DNA of 64,000 nt, from NCBI GenBank assembly GCA_963377175.1, contig CAUJNA010001602.1, positions 847,036 to 911,035 of the forward strand, written 5' to 3'. The DNA is from Effrenium voratum. Lineage: Eukaryota; Sar; Dinophyceae; Suessiales; Symbiodiniaceae. The translations under genes were made by a program, and so were the position numbers. The notes below the pieces were generated by a model. It made no database searches, had not been told where the DNA came from, and saw only the letters and a list, made by a program, of their open reading frames with translations. The number at the start of each line of letters is the position of its first letter. Within the stretch, counting starts at the first letter, position 1. Below, one piece after another: positions 38,746-48,149 of this stretch.

Positions 38746-39299
38746 CATACATACATACATACATACATACATACATACATACATACATACATACATACAT
38801 ACATACATACATACATACATACATACATACATACATACATACATACATACATACATACATACATACATACATACATACATACATACATACATACATACAT
38901 ACATACATACATACATACATACATACATACATACATACATACATACATACATACATACATACATACATACATACATACATACATACATACATACATACAT
39001 ACATACATACATACATACATACATACATACATACATACATACATACATACATACATACATACATACATACATACATACATACATACATACATACATACAT
39101 ACATACATACATACATACATACATACATACATACATACATACATACATACATACATACATACATACATACATACATACATACATACATACATACATACAT
39201 ACATACATACATACATACATACATACATACATACATACATACATACATACATACATACATACATACATACATACATACATACATACATACATACATACA

Positions 39300-39330
<31 letters not shown>

Positions 39331-39476
39331 CATACATACATACATACATACATACATACATACATACATACATACATACATACATTACATTACATTACAT
39401 TACATTACATTACATTACATTACATTACATTACATTACATTACATTACATACATACATTACATTACATTACATACA

Positions 39477-39507
<31 letters not shown>

Positions 39508-39564
39508 CATACATACATACATACATACATACATACATTACATACATACATACATACATACATA
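37144..39564. repeat. (ACAT)n array with TTACA blocks, left part
   Basis: About 2.4 kb of TACA tetranucleotides is interrupted by TTACA pentamer blocks at 37346-37406 and 39384-39448 and by single TTACA units elsewhere. It is one array with 47773-49430, split by the retroelement. The repeat leaves several frames open on both strands, coding IHTY or MYVC repeats. These are artefacts of composition. Confidence 0.98.
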
Positions 39565-39705
39565 GGGAACCCGGTCGGCTGATGCTCAGAATGCCAATTC
39601 TATCTGCGGACAGACCGCTCCGCACTCACTCCTTTTATGCTGTCGGTGCCGGAAAGTTTGCCTGTTCAAAGTGCAAGCGGAAGAACGGGCGAGCCGACAA
39701 GCCCC
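39565..39705 (-). repeat. split direct repeat, copy B2 (terminal)
   Basis: The 141 bases match 39950-40090 with one difference seen (TTTTATGCTG against TTTTAAGCTG). It begins at the junction with the ACAT array. Its last 20 bases (GGGCGAGCCGACAAGCCCC) are duplicated in tandem directly afterwards, then 107 bases of non-shared sequence lead to the A2 repeat. Confidence 0.93.
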
Positions 39706-39812
39706 CGGGCGAGCCGACAAGCCCCTGTTCAAAGTGCACGCGGGAGAACGGGCGGCACAACAACCCGCTCTGCCAGGATAGCTCGGCGCCGAGCGCTTCG
39801 GGAGAGGTGGGT

Positions 39813-39934
39813 GGGTGAAAAACAACATAGAAGCATGTGTCATGCGATCAATGAGACCGGGAACCCTTGAGCCGGAGTTGGCGCACGACCAACCCTAGGA
39901 GCAACCCCGCAAAACCCAAGTGAAAACACTCAGC
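39813..39934 (-). repeat. split direct repeat, copy A2 (internal)
   Basis: The 122 bases starting GGGTGAAAAACAACATAG and ending CACTCAGC are repeated at 47644-47765. It is separated from the next repeat by 15 bases (GTTCAGGGTTGTCAA). Confidence 0.93.
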
Positions 39935-39949
39935 GTTCAGGGTTGTCAA

Positions 39950-40090
39950 GGGAACCCGGTCGGCTGATGCTCAGAATGCCAATTCTATCTGCGGACAGAC
40001 CGCTCCGCACTCACTCCTTTTAAGCTGTCGGTGCCGGAAAGTTTGCCTGTTCAAAGTGCAAGCGGAAGAACGGGCGAGCCGACAAGCCCC
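39950..40090 (-). repeat. split direct repeat, copy B1 (internal)
   Basis: This is the second copy of the 39565-39705 repeat. It lies directly downstream, in coding sense, of the RNase H ORF after about 150 bases of untranslated sequence. In split-repeat elements the B1-A2 unit templates the joining of cDNA ends into a circle. Confidence 0.93.
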
Positions 40091-40238
40091 CCCTTTAGTA
40101 TCCGGCACCGACTGAGCTCACACATTCAAACCCCCCCTTCAGTGCGAAGGGAAGGTGCTCCTTAGAGGCAGCGAAAAGCCAGGCGGAAAGCACAGAGATG
40201 TGACTGCAACAGCGGGGCAAAGGCATGTCTCTTTTCAA

Positions 40239-41390
40239 TCAGCTACATGGTTTGCAAGGCCTCTGGCCAATTAGCATCGGGAGGGCACAGGCATACTGAT
40301 CTTGGTGCAAAAAGCTCGGAAAGGCTGACTCTGCAACGCACAGCCTTTGAGAAGTTATAGGGGTTCTGCCTCTGCTAAGGTCATCTGCCCAAGCGTTTGA
40401 AGACCCCGGCAAGTAAAACACTCTGACCTGCGTCTGCTGCGTGACAGCGTGACGCGCAATGCACTGCAACACTCTGCACAGGGGCCACGATGTGGTGAAA
40501 AGGGAATTGATTCCAGCCTCTGCCCCCGTGTTGTCACAGCCCAAGCGTAATGTGAAGCTGCGAGAGCCAGCCGGGCAGAACTTGCAAGACAGCAGCATCA
40601 AGCAAAGTTGAGCCAGCGCCTCAAAGCTGGCAATGTAGCTTTGAGCGCCCTTCTCTAGCTGTAACCATGGCAAGATATCGGACACAAGGAAGGTCTCAGA
40701 GAAGAAATAGAGGCCGGTGCCCGAGCTGACCCATCCTCCTATACCCCAAGTGTTGCCAGACGCCATGGCGTCTGCTGCCGACTCTAACCGGGAGGGCGGT
40801 GTGCCCACAAGAGTCATTTCCACTGGCATGGAACGCATCACGAGTTGAAACCATTTCAAGGTGTTGATGGTCTCTGCGTTGAGCACACACTTGGAAGAGT
40901 TGGTATCACAAATCCGGACCCAAATGCTCCTGTCGCCGAACATCATCTCAGGGACATCTGCGAAGTTGCGGACTGGGTGCCTCCCCACTTGCACCAGGAG
41001 AGAACCGGGGGCAACTGGTGTAAATGGCAGCGGATCGCAAACCCGATTGCTACATCGCAAGCATTGGCGATAATTTTGCCACTCTGAGTACGGTATGGAG
41101 AAAAGCGTTGCCGCCGGGCATCGCATTGCCGCGTACAAGTCGCTGAGCCAGGGCCTCAAAAAGCGGAAAAGGTTTGTGCACCACATTAGCAGGCCAATGA
41201 GCTTCTCCAACTCTCGCTTGGTTATCTTGCCGCTTTTGCTTTCCAGAAGGCGAGAGATCTGCGGCACGCAGGACTCCCTCTTTGAGCCCGGCAGGGTAGC
41301 TGTTCGGCGCTGGGCGTCAATTTGCCAGCCGTTCCAGGAGAGTGTGGGCCCGAGCTCTGTTTTGTCCCATGAAAGCGGCAAACCCAGCAC
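40239..41390 (-). CDS. RT thumb and RNase H domain of the DIRS-like element
   Basis: 383 codons. The N-terminal third continues the reverse transcriptase (LGLPLSWDKTELGPTLSW, then KITKRELEKLIGLLMW, the connection region). RNase H follows, with the acidic residues in expected order: SAADAMASGNTWGIGGWV (D), YIASFEALAQL (E), LGCDNTGAEAGI (D) and NAWADDLSRG (D). It removes RNA from the RNA-DNA hybrid during cDNA synthesis. It is in the same frame as the upstream RT ORF, separated only by TGA at 41400-41402 and the three codons after it, so the listed start is the first ATG after the stop, not a natural start. Confidence 0.85.
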   Translation of the reverse strand: MLGLPLSWDKTELGPTLSWNGWQIDAQRRTATLPGSKRESCVPQISRLLESKSGKITKRELEKLIGLLMWCTNLFRFLRPWLSDLYAAMRCPAATLFSIPYSEWQNYRQCLRCSNRVCDPLPFTPVAPGSLLVQVGRHPVRNFADVPEMMFGDRSIWVRICDTNSSKCVLNAETINTLKWFQLVMRSMPVEMTLVGTPPSRLESAADAMASGNTWGIGGWVSSGTGLYFFSETFLVSDILPWLQLEKGAQSYIASFEALAQLCLMLLSCKFCPAGSRSFTLRLGCDNTGAEAGINSLFTTSWPLCRVLQCIARHAVTQQTQVRVFYLPGSSNAWADDLSRGRTPITSQRLCVAESAFPSFLHQDQYACALPMLIGQRPCKPCS

Positions 41391-41399
41391 CCTCCAGAA

Positions 41400-42338
41400 T
41401 CACGTCGCTGCACACGCGTAAGCTGGTGCCGAATCTTCATCAAAAATGAAAAGATTGTCGTCCACGTAGCAAAATGCAGCGTGAAACACAAACAGCCAGA
41501 TATGCATGAGTCGTAAGAGGGCGCTGGATAGTCTGGCCCACCAATATCCAGACCACCTACCACCGAAGTGGCATGTCTTGTAAAGAAAAACTCTGGAGCC
41601 GAACTTGAACATGTGCAAACCTTGCTCGCTAGGATGGATCAGGATCTGTTTGTGCGCTGCTCGCACGTCCAGGGAAAAGAGGGTCAGCCGCTTGCTGCGG
41701 TCAATGGCCGAAAACGCCTCCTTAACATCGCTCAGCGTAGGCAGCGAAATCCTCTCCGGTATGACAGATCTGGGGTTGACGTTGGAGCTCGTGGAGTCGA
41801 CCACAAGTCTCGGTTTTCTGTTGGGAGCAACAACCAGCCCCAGCTTGTTGATGGCTACCATGCCCGGCCAGCGGCGGTGCGCTTCCTCCAAGGGAAGGGT
41901 CCATTCTTGCACGTAGCCAGCCTGGATTTCTTCCTCAATGATCTTTTGGACTGTGTCCGGATCCGAGGAAGCGGATTTCCAGTTGCTTTCATGCAACTGG
42001 AAATCATCTTTCTGCCCCTGATCCCGGTCGTCCGCCGGCCACAGGCCTGATGGAGGAATTGGGGCAGCAACCCCTGAGCACACCCCTGACGCAAGCAGGT
42101 CGGGCAAGGACTCGTCCGGGTCTTTGCAAAGTTGCAGCAAGGCCCGAAGCAGGCCCAACCGGAATGGCTGTCCAGGAAGAACCGCAAGATCCGTCTGCAG
42201 CCCCTTGCGAAGCAACCAAACGTTGAGCGCGTGCAAGAATTGGCTGAGAATTTCTTCAGAAAAGAAAGCCTCTGCGCGTTTTTCCTTGATGCACTGCTGC
42301 AAATGAATGTGAAGCTGCTGAGTGACAATCATATGCAA
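41400..42338 (-). CDS. reverse transcriptase palm of the DIRS-like element
   Basis: 312 codons. Catalytic blocks are clear: KPRLVVDSTSSNVNP, LFSLDVRAAHKQILIHP (motif A Asp), FGGRWSGYWWARLSSALL (motif B region) and FCYVDDNLFIF (motif C, YVDD). The protein copies the element RNA into cDNA. It ends at an in-frame TGA (41400-41402) after the active site, before the thumb. A C-to-T change of CGA would explain it. The upstream region joins a different frame near 42545, pointing to an indel. With these lesions this copy would not give a full Pol unless stops are read through. Confidence 0.85.
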   Translation of the reverse strand: MHMIVTQQLHIHLQQCIKEKRAEAFFSEEILSQFLHALNVWLLRKGLQTDLAVLPGQPFRLGLLRALLQLCKDPDESLPDLLASGVCSGVAAPIPPSGLWPADDRDQGQKDDFQLHESNWKSASSDPDTVQKIIEEEIQAGYVQEWTLPLEEAHRRWPGMVAINKLGLVVAPNRKPRLVVDSTSSNVNPRSVIPERISLPTLSDVKEAFSAIDRSKRLTLFSLDVRAAHKQILIHPSEQGLHMFKFGSRVFLYKTCHFGGRWSGYWWARLSSALLRLMHIWLFVFHAAFCYVDDNLFIFDEDSAPAYACAAT

Positions 42339-42540
42339 CCACTCGCGCCTGACTGATTGGAAGATATCCTTGTGCTGCGAATTCCCTTGCCACAGAGCAG
42401 AGCTGATTAGGCTGCCCCCATCACGGATTTGGACAGGTTGGGGAACTCTTGGAAAATAAAGGCTCCGGAACTACGCGCCGGAACCCAAAGTTTCCCAGTT
42501 TTGGTCACAAAATTGCACAAGATGGCAGCCGCCCGCTCCG

Positions 42541-43059
42541 TCAGCTTGGCGGGGTAGTCTGCCTTTTGGAGCTGATCCTGTGCTCGCGTTTGCCTTCCAT
42601 GTGCAAGTGCTCACTTTTATCATGCGGACAGCTTGCAGCAAGCGACTGTAACGCTGGGCAAGACGAGCACAGGCACCAGTGCTTGTGGATGTTCAGGTCG
42701 ACACTGCAAGCTGATACCCAACAGCAGGACGCACAAGTGGACAGCAGAAACTGTTTAGCGCTCTCCTGCAAAAAGGCCGCGCTGTTGGGAGGCTGCTCGT
42801 AAACCACGACCCCTCCGCAGGAGAAGACTGCCAGCAACAATTGCCATGTCCTTGTGTGCAGCTCCAGACTGTCTTGCGAGCAAACAAATGCGTCCCAGTT
42901 GCAGCCCGGCCGGCCCTGCGGCCCGGGGCCAGAAGCTGATTCAAGGAACTCGCCCGGGCTGGCCCAGGCGCATCCTACGAGCCCCGACCAGGCTAGGCAC
43001 ATCAAGTCAGCAAAGGTGCTGTCATCCAAGAGATTCATTTCAGGGCTCAAACGTGTCAC
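42541..43059 (-). CDS. linker domain between Gag and RT
   Basis: 172 codons in the same frame as Gag, separated from it only by TGA at 43084-43086. It contains VVVYEQPPNSAAF and then CSVDLNIHKHWCLCSSC and EHLHMEGKRE. Similar EQPP...KPW...H.H..G patterns precede the RT in other dinoflagellate retroelements, from memory. The first block resembles the Pro-containing active-site loop of DNA-methylase-like domains carried by some DIRS elements, but the match is weak. The frame ends KRQTTPPS, and the true continuation into RT lies in another frame at about 42545. Confidence 0.5.
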   Translation of the reverse strand: MTRLSPEMNLLDDSTFADLMCLAWSGLVGCAWASPGEFLESASGPGPQGRPGCNWDAFVCSQDSLELHTRTWQLLLAVFSCGGVVVYEQPPNSAAFLQESAKQFLLSTCASCCWVSACSVDLNIHKHWCLCSSCPALQSLAASCPHDKSEHLHMEGKREHRISSKRQTTPPS

Positions 43060-43083
43060 ATTGCAGCGACTCCATGGCCAAGA

Positions 43084-44655
43084 TCATAATACAGTTTGAG
43101 CCGGAAAACAAATCCAGAAACAGTCGTGGCAGCTGCTCTGCCTCCCCCTGGGCATGCCGTCCCACGGGGGCCTGCCGGGCATGCTGCCCGACTGCCGCGA
43201 GCGCAACTGCCGGAACTCCAGCTGTTCTGGAGGGGTGTTGCGTTGCTGTAGGGCGTTGCCCTCTGCTTGGACTGCTTCCAAAGCGTGCTGGCGCCTGTGG
43301 GGCAGTGTGTCCCCTGTCTGTCTGCTGGGCGCCGCTTGCTGGCGCGCAAGGCTCCCAATTTCCCGGCGGACGTTCCTCTGGAAGCGCCGCCGGCAGCCTG
43401 CTGCTTGACTGCGTAGAGTCGGATTCCCGTGTTCGGACGCCTTGTGTTTTTTGCCACAAGGCTTGCCGGAAGGCAACTTGACTGGACACACGTGGGCATA
43501 TTTGCAATCTGGCAGAGAGCAACCGTATGTGTTGAATCTCATGCAAATGGAACATTTCCGTCCTGCATCATCCACAAAGAAAGTGGCCCAGTTTCGGCCC
43601 TGTGAAGATCCTTGCCCTCGTTCATCCGATCGGCTGCGAGGGCGCTCCACGCCCTTGCCCTTGCTTTTGCCCGGCCGGACTTCCAATTGTTTCGGCATTT
43701 TGGGTCGCGGCATCAGGAGGGAGTGGAGATCAGCTCTGACTTGTAGCGCCTCATCCAAGCTCCAGCCATCTGCGTGGAGCCACGAGATCTCGCTCCACAT
43801 GGCTCGGTCAGCATGCAGGAGTTCCTGCGTAGAGACTCCTCTCAGACCGCTGGAGCTGTCCAAGCGGGGGAAGACCAGGTCCAGAAATTTCTTGTCGTAG
43901 GCTTTGAAATGCAGCAGGTGCGCTCCTCCCGAAAGCACATACGCGTTGCGCAGTACCAGCTGCATCTTCTGTAGGAAATTTGGGGTCAATGACACCCCTT
44001 CAAGCTGCAGCTCGGGAGCGTCGTCAAAGCACGCTTGAGTCAGCCACTGGATTTCGGACCTGGGCTGGCGAGACGCCTTGGCTTCGACTTTCTCCTGGTA
44101 CGCGCGCTGCGACATGCGGACTTGCCAAGGAATCCAGCGGAGCTGCTGCTGTGGTCGCAGGGAGTCGTGGACCATGGACCACAGCCGCACGCTGGGTAAG
44201 CAGTCAGCGTCAAGCAATTCTCCTGGAAAAGAAGATTTGAACTGGGAGATCATGGATTGCATTGCCTCCTGCGTCAATTTGGGGGGGGCCGAGTCTAGCC
44301 AGGAGCTGGCGATTCCCTGCGAAGAAGCTTGGGGCGCAGAAGGCGCCGGCACAGGATCAGTTTCCTGCGGAGCGGACAAAGGCCTGGCCCTGAGCCACAG
44401 TAGCCTGATTTTACTGGCTTCTGCTGATCGGAGGCGCAGCGCCTCAGGTTGCCCGTCCTCTGGCAAAAGTAAATTGATGAGCGGGTCCAAATCTTCCACT
44501 TTGCAGCTCGAATTGGCGAACAATTCAAGTGAAACAAAGCCTTGATGCATGATGTTCTGTTGCACCTCGGGTGCCATTTTGAGGTCCGCCATGAGGGCTG
44601 ACCATTCCGGATTACCGGAGTCAGGCTCTGGCGCATCAACAACAATTGCATCCAT
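43084..44655 (-). CDS. Gag-like protein with CCCH fingers
   Basis: 523 codons. The N-terminal 300 residues are helical with no named fold. A basic patch (PGKSKGKGVERPRSRSDERG) precedes a CCCH finger, CMRFNTYGCSLPDCKYAH (Cys-x7-Cys-x4-Cys-x3-His), and a second Cys/His cluster, CPVKLPSGKPCGKKH. These probably bind RNA, in the role of the retroviral zinc knuckle. The last 110 residues lose protein character, and an overlapping frame is also open there, so a small indel near 43.45 kb is possible. The frame ends in a TGA directly joined, in frame, to the next ORF, which suggests a former Gag-Pol fusion or a readthrough stop. Confidence 0.75.
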   Translation of the reverse strand: MDAIVVDAPEPDSGNPEWSALMADLKMAPEVQQNIMHQGFVSLELFANSSCKVEDLDPLINLLLPEDGQPEALRLRSAEASKIRLLWLRARPLSAPQETDPVPAPSAPQASSQGIASSWLDSAPPKLTQEAMQSMISQFKSSFPGELLDADCLPSVRLWSMVHDSLRPQQQLRWIPWQVRMSQRAYQEKVEAKASRQPRSEIQWLTQACFDDAPELQLEGVSLTPNFLQKMQLVLRNAYVLSGGAHLLHFKAYDKKFLDLVFPRLDSSSGLRGVSTQELLHADRAMWSEISWLHADGWSLDEALQVRADLHSLLMPRPKMPKQLEVRPGKSKGKGVERPRSRSDERGQGSSQGRNWATFFVDDAGRKCSICMRFNTYGCSLPDCKYAHVCPVKLPSGKPCGKKHKASEHGNPTLRSQAAGCRRRFQRNVRREIGSLARQQAAPSRQTGDTLPHRRQHALEAVQAEGNALQQRNTPPEQLEFRQLRSRQSGSMPGRPPWDGMPRGRQSSCHDCFWICFPAQTVL

Positions 44656-45059
44656 GGTTTGGCAAGCCTAAGCAAGACAGCCCAGGCTGCCTCGCGCAAC
44701 CTTTGCACAGCAGTTGCTCAGCTGGCTGGCTTGCCAGGAGACAGACCCCTTCCCCGGCATAGCTGCACAAAACAGAAAAAAAAACAAAGGAAGCCCCCGC
44801 AAGTGCTCCACAGCCAAGCAAGAGACTGAGGGGGGGCATAGGGAGAATCCGGGACAAAAGACACCCCGTTGCAACAAGGCCGAGACGGTATATCCGGAAA
44901 GACATCCCAAAGGAGCTCCAGCAGCAATGCGAGACACTGTGTACCTGCAAATGGCTGGTGCCATGCGATGGCCATAAGCATTTCAAAAAAAATGGAAAAG
45001 AGCAACAGCCACTCGTTCCGCGCAATGCACTTCTTTTTTCTTTTTTGAGGTCGTCAGAA

Positions 45060-45533
45060 TTACTGCAAAACAGAGTCTAAGATGCGTCTGCAAGTGACTC
45101 GCTTGCAACACAGGTACTCTGCTGGTACTTCATGCAAAATCCTGCAAGACTCGTGAGCCGCAGCTCCGCAGGCAATGTATGCTACCTGCTCTGCCTTTTC
45201 CACTTTGGCCCTGTCGAGCCCAGACTGCGCCAAGGCGTGAATGACGCCAGACACGGGGTTGTGTGCAATTAGCGGGGTCCAAAACTCATTGCTTGCTGCA
45301 TCGGTATGTCTCGAGCCTGATTCAGAATCAGAGTCGGAGCTGTCTGATCCCGACGATGGCTCGGAGCTTGTGGGATCCAAGTCCGCTGACCCTGCCTCGC
45401 CGCCTGCTGCTGGCTGAGGAGCGTTCAAACCAGGTTTGGGCCTGTTGACTGTCAGGGGTAGAAAGGGCTGCGGAGGCAACGGGATGCGCGCGAACTGAAT
45501 CTCAGGCGGGGACAACTGGGATCCCCTGGCCAA
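45060..45533 (-). CDS. small acidic ORF downstream of the recombinase
   Basis: 157 codons overlapping the recombinase 3' end by 82 bases. It begins MARGSQLSPPEIQFARIPL, has an acidic Ser/Asp/Glu run (SSGSDSSDSDSES), and ends with a Cys-containing helix (YIACGAAAHESCRIL, then EYLCCKRVTCRRILDSVLQ). It may be the true C-terminus of the recombinase, reached by a frameshift near 45535. It could also be a separate accessory protein. No family is assigned. Confidence 0.5.
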   Translation of the reverse strand: MARGSQLSPPEIQFARIPLPPQPFLPLTVNRPKPGLNAPQPAAGGEAGSADLDPTSSEPSSGSDSSDSDSESGSRHTDAASNEFWTPLIAHNPVSGVIHALAQSGLDRAKVEKAEQVAYIACGAAAHESCRILHEVPAEYLCCKRVTCRRILDSVLQ

Positions 45534-46867
45534 AGGTCTGAGGCAGCACCGCGGATGGCGGTAATCACTGATTCTTGGACGTACAAGGCATCTGCGGTGT
45601 CGTCTCTGCCGTACAGTTGCACACTGTCAGATCGACTTATGTGATGACCTTGCTCAGCCCTGGCTGCTCTGTCAAGTCGGAGTTGCTTTGCGCTGGCAAG
45701 GACTGTGGCCTTCATACTGTGAAGTGTGAAGGACAGAGCTGGCTGTCTGTCTACCAGGGGCGTGCGTAGCCAAGGGCACTGCACAAAAGAACGAAACCAG
45801 AATAGTGCCTGTTGATAGCTCATTGGTCGTGAGAAAAATGGTCTGGCGTCGTCGGGCAAAATGAAATCAGGGCACCAATCAGGAGACCACTGCTGCCGGC
45901 CTTCGTTCCAAACACTTTGCAAAGTCGAAAGCCATGAATGCACCCAACCGTGATTGGGGTCTGCAGAGGCCAAGCCGATGCAATGCACGGCAAACGCCGT
46001 GCCACTGTGTGTGGTTTTTGTTCGCCAGCAAATGCCTCTGAGCACTCCACGCTCGGCACACAACGAGCACAAGCGAATATGTTGAATGTCATTGAATCTC
46101 AAAGAAGCCCACACTGCTAGCAAGAAGGCGCCCAGACACAGGCGCTCGAACCTACTGCACTCGTGAGACAGAATTCGAGATTCCCAATGAAAGATTACTG
46201 CCCACGGAACAGGAATTGCTTCCCGCTTTTCATATGGTGTTTTCGACTTCAAGTGGTCCCCCACCAAAGGGCTCGACAGAAGGTCACAAATGTGAGCTGC
46301 AGCTGCGTGCTTGGCGACCCATCTGAGGCCCTTCACCACTGATGAAACAGCTGAACGAACTTCTGCTCTGTCCGTTGAGGCGCCCTGCCTCGCAATGAGC
46401 AGGAAATCTAGCAGGTGACGCACACGCAAATCTTGCCACAGTAAGTGGTTGTGACGTGTGAACTGGGAAAACTTTGCCCATTGCTGAAAGTAGTTGTCCA
46501 AAGTTGCCACACCTGCAGATCGCAAGCACACTGCGATAAGTTCTTGAGGGTTGGAGCTCTGACAAGATGCGGCATACAGTTCTGATACGGACCCCAAGTC
46601 TTGAATAATGGAAAGCCAGGTTGAGCAAACCTTGGACCTGCCTACAGATTCCAAATCGCTTTGTAACACGAAGCCTGACGCGACACGATTTGTCTGGGCA
46701 GGTTTGGGAAGCCATGCTGGCCGCGGCGCCGTATTTGCAGGCAATGCATTTTTGGTCATCTGCGCAGGGGCAGATGCGTGCGCTGGGCACGGCGCCCTCG
46801 GCTGCAAATGGCTCGTCGGCGCTGGTCTCCCAGGTGGAGGCGCCCTTTGGGGTGGCCAGATGCGCAA
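45452..46867 (-). CDS. tyrosine recombinase (integrase) of the DIRS-like element
   Basis: 471 codons. Residues 1-60 are Pro/Ala-rich. A SAM-like core-binding domain follows (TLDNYFQQWAKFSQFTRHN), then the catalytic domain. Box I Arg is in WASLRFNDIQHI. Box II is TLHSMKATVLA, with His-x-x-Lys where most family members have His-x-x-Arg. QGHHISRSDSVQLYGRDD carries the later His and the nucleophilic Tyr. It should insert circular cDNA by site-directed recombination without cutting a duplicated target. An overlapping upstream frame (to 47259) holds SKRKRDQ, a possible nuclear signal, so the real N-terminus may begin there after a frameshift. Confidence 0.8.
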   Translation of the reverse strand: MRIWPPQRAPPPGRPAPTSHLQPRAPCPAHASAPAQMTKNALPANTAPRPAWLPKPAQTNRVASGFVLQSDLESVGRSKVCSTWLSIIQDLGSVSELYAASCQSSNPQELIAVCLRSAGVATLDNYFQQWAKFSQFTRHNHLLWQDLRVRHLLDFLLIARQGASTDRAEVRSAVSSVVKGLRWVAKHAAAAHICDLLSSPLVGDHLKSKTPYEKREAIPVPWAVIFHWESRILSHECSRFERLCLGAFLLAVWASLRFNDIQHIRLCSLCAERGVLRGICWRTKTTHSGTAFAVHCIGLASADPNHGWVHSWLSTLQSVWNEGRQQWSPDWCPDFILPDDARPFFSRPMSYQQALFWFRSFVQCPWLRTPLVDRQPALSFTLHSMKATVLASAKQLRLDRAARAEQGHHISRSDSVQLYGRDDTADALYVQESVITAIRGAASDLWPGDPSCPRLRFSSRASRCLRSPFYP

Positions 46868-47643
46868 AACAGGGCAAGCGCGGTCTGCTCAAGGGCTTGA
46901 GGGGCTGGTGTGGGGATAAAAAGTCCAGGGGGCTGAGGAAACCTAGTCATGGTCGGCAAGGGGCCCCACCAAAATGGGTTGTTGGCCATTGCATGCGGTT
47001 TGGGACGAGGATTGTGTGAAACTGGCCGCTCGTCCGGCGCATCATTATGCGCGGCTCCCGGTTCGGGAGTTGACTGGTCCCGCTTCCGTTTGGAAGCGAG
47101 GTTCACGGCACGTGACAACGACATGCTGAATAAGACGGCAAGCAATTTATGCCAACCGGTCTTACCCTCAAAAGGCATGCACCTGCGAGCCACGGGGAAG
47201 CCGAAAAGAGAAACCCAAAAGCCACCGCCCCTGCGCAAATGCCAGGCTTGCAAGAGCAATGAGAAGTTAAAAGCTGACAGCCACTAATCGTTGCAAGGGA
47301 ATGTGCTAGCCAAGCCGGAGTGAACTAATCAATTACAAGCACGTTGGATGTATCAGCAAACAACAGTGGTTGCTGATCGGCGTTGGGTCACAACATGCGC
47401 ACAGGGCAAATCACTTGGCAAGGGGGGGGCAATGTGAGCGACATAGCCATTGCTGGCATCCCGCCCGCTAATCTACCGCAAGCCAACAAGGATGGCCACC
47501 AAACGGCCCGTGCTCTGTCGGGAATGGCCCGATGTCAAAGAAAGGAAAAGAGGATCCCGTCGCAGGATCTTCGGCAGGCGGCCCCAATCAGCAAAGGGGC
47601 CAGTTTAAAAACACGAGACCATGCCGACAGAGAAACAATGCGA
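46868..47643 (-). other. 5' region of the DIRS-like element
   Basis: This lies between the A1 terminal repeat and the recombinase. A minus frame 46756-47259 is open, basic and Pro-rich (MSLSRAVNLASKRKRDQ), and overlaps the recombinase by 112 bases in another frame. The rest is probably untranslated leader. Confidence 0.45.
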
Positions 47644-47765
47644 GGGTGAAAAACAACATAGAAGCATGTGTCATGCGATCAATGAGACCGGGAACCCTTG
47701 AGCCGGAGTTGGCGCACGACCAACCCTAGGAGCAACCCCGCAAAACCCAAGTGAAAACACTCAGC
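47644..47765 (-). repeat. split direct repeat, copy A1 (terminal)
   Basis: This 122-base partner of 39813-39934 forms the 5' end of the element in coding sense. It is followed immediately by ACATTAATTACATACAT, the rejoining microsatellite. Confidence 0.93.
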
Positions 47766-47772
47766 ACATTAA

Positions 47773-47803
<31 letters not shown>

Positions 47804-48118
47804 CAAACATACATACATACATACATTACATTACATTACATTACATTACATTACATTACATTACATTACATTACATTACATTACATTACATTACATTACA
47901 TTACATTACATTACATTACATTACATTACATTACATTACATTACATTACATTACATTACATTACATTACATTACATTACATTACATTACATTACATTACA
48001 TTACATTACATTACATTACATTACATTACATTACATTACATTACATTACATTACATTACATTACATTACATTACATTACATTACATTACATTACATTACA
48101 TACATACATTACATTACA

Positions 48119-48149
<31 letters not shown>

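Larger units (their letters stand above)
39565..47765 (-). mobile_element. DIRS-order tyrosine-recombinase retrotransposon
   Basis: This 8.2-kb element lies inside the ACAT array. On the coding (minus) strand the order is terminal repeat A1 (47765-47644), tyrosine recombinase, a small acidic ORF, Gag-like protein, RT, RNase H, then B1 (40090-39950), A2 (39934-39813) and B2 (39705-39565). Split direct repeats A1-ORFs-B1-A2-B2 together with a tyrosine recombinase define DIRS-order elements of the Ngaro/PAT/VIPER type (established). No target duplication is visible, as expected, though the repeat target would hide one. Decay is slight: two in-frame TGA codons and at least one frameshift. The recombinase lies upstream of Gag and RT, unlike DIRS, PAT and Ngaro, where it is downstream. 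Confidence 0.88.

Noticed and set aside
37129..39582. Very long open frames coding IHTY and MYVC repeats
   Set aside because: They follow from the ACAT repeat, which lacks stops in several frames on both strands; no unique sequence supports a gene.
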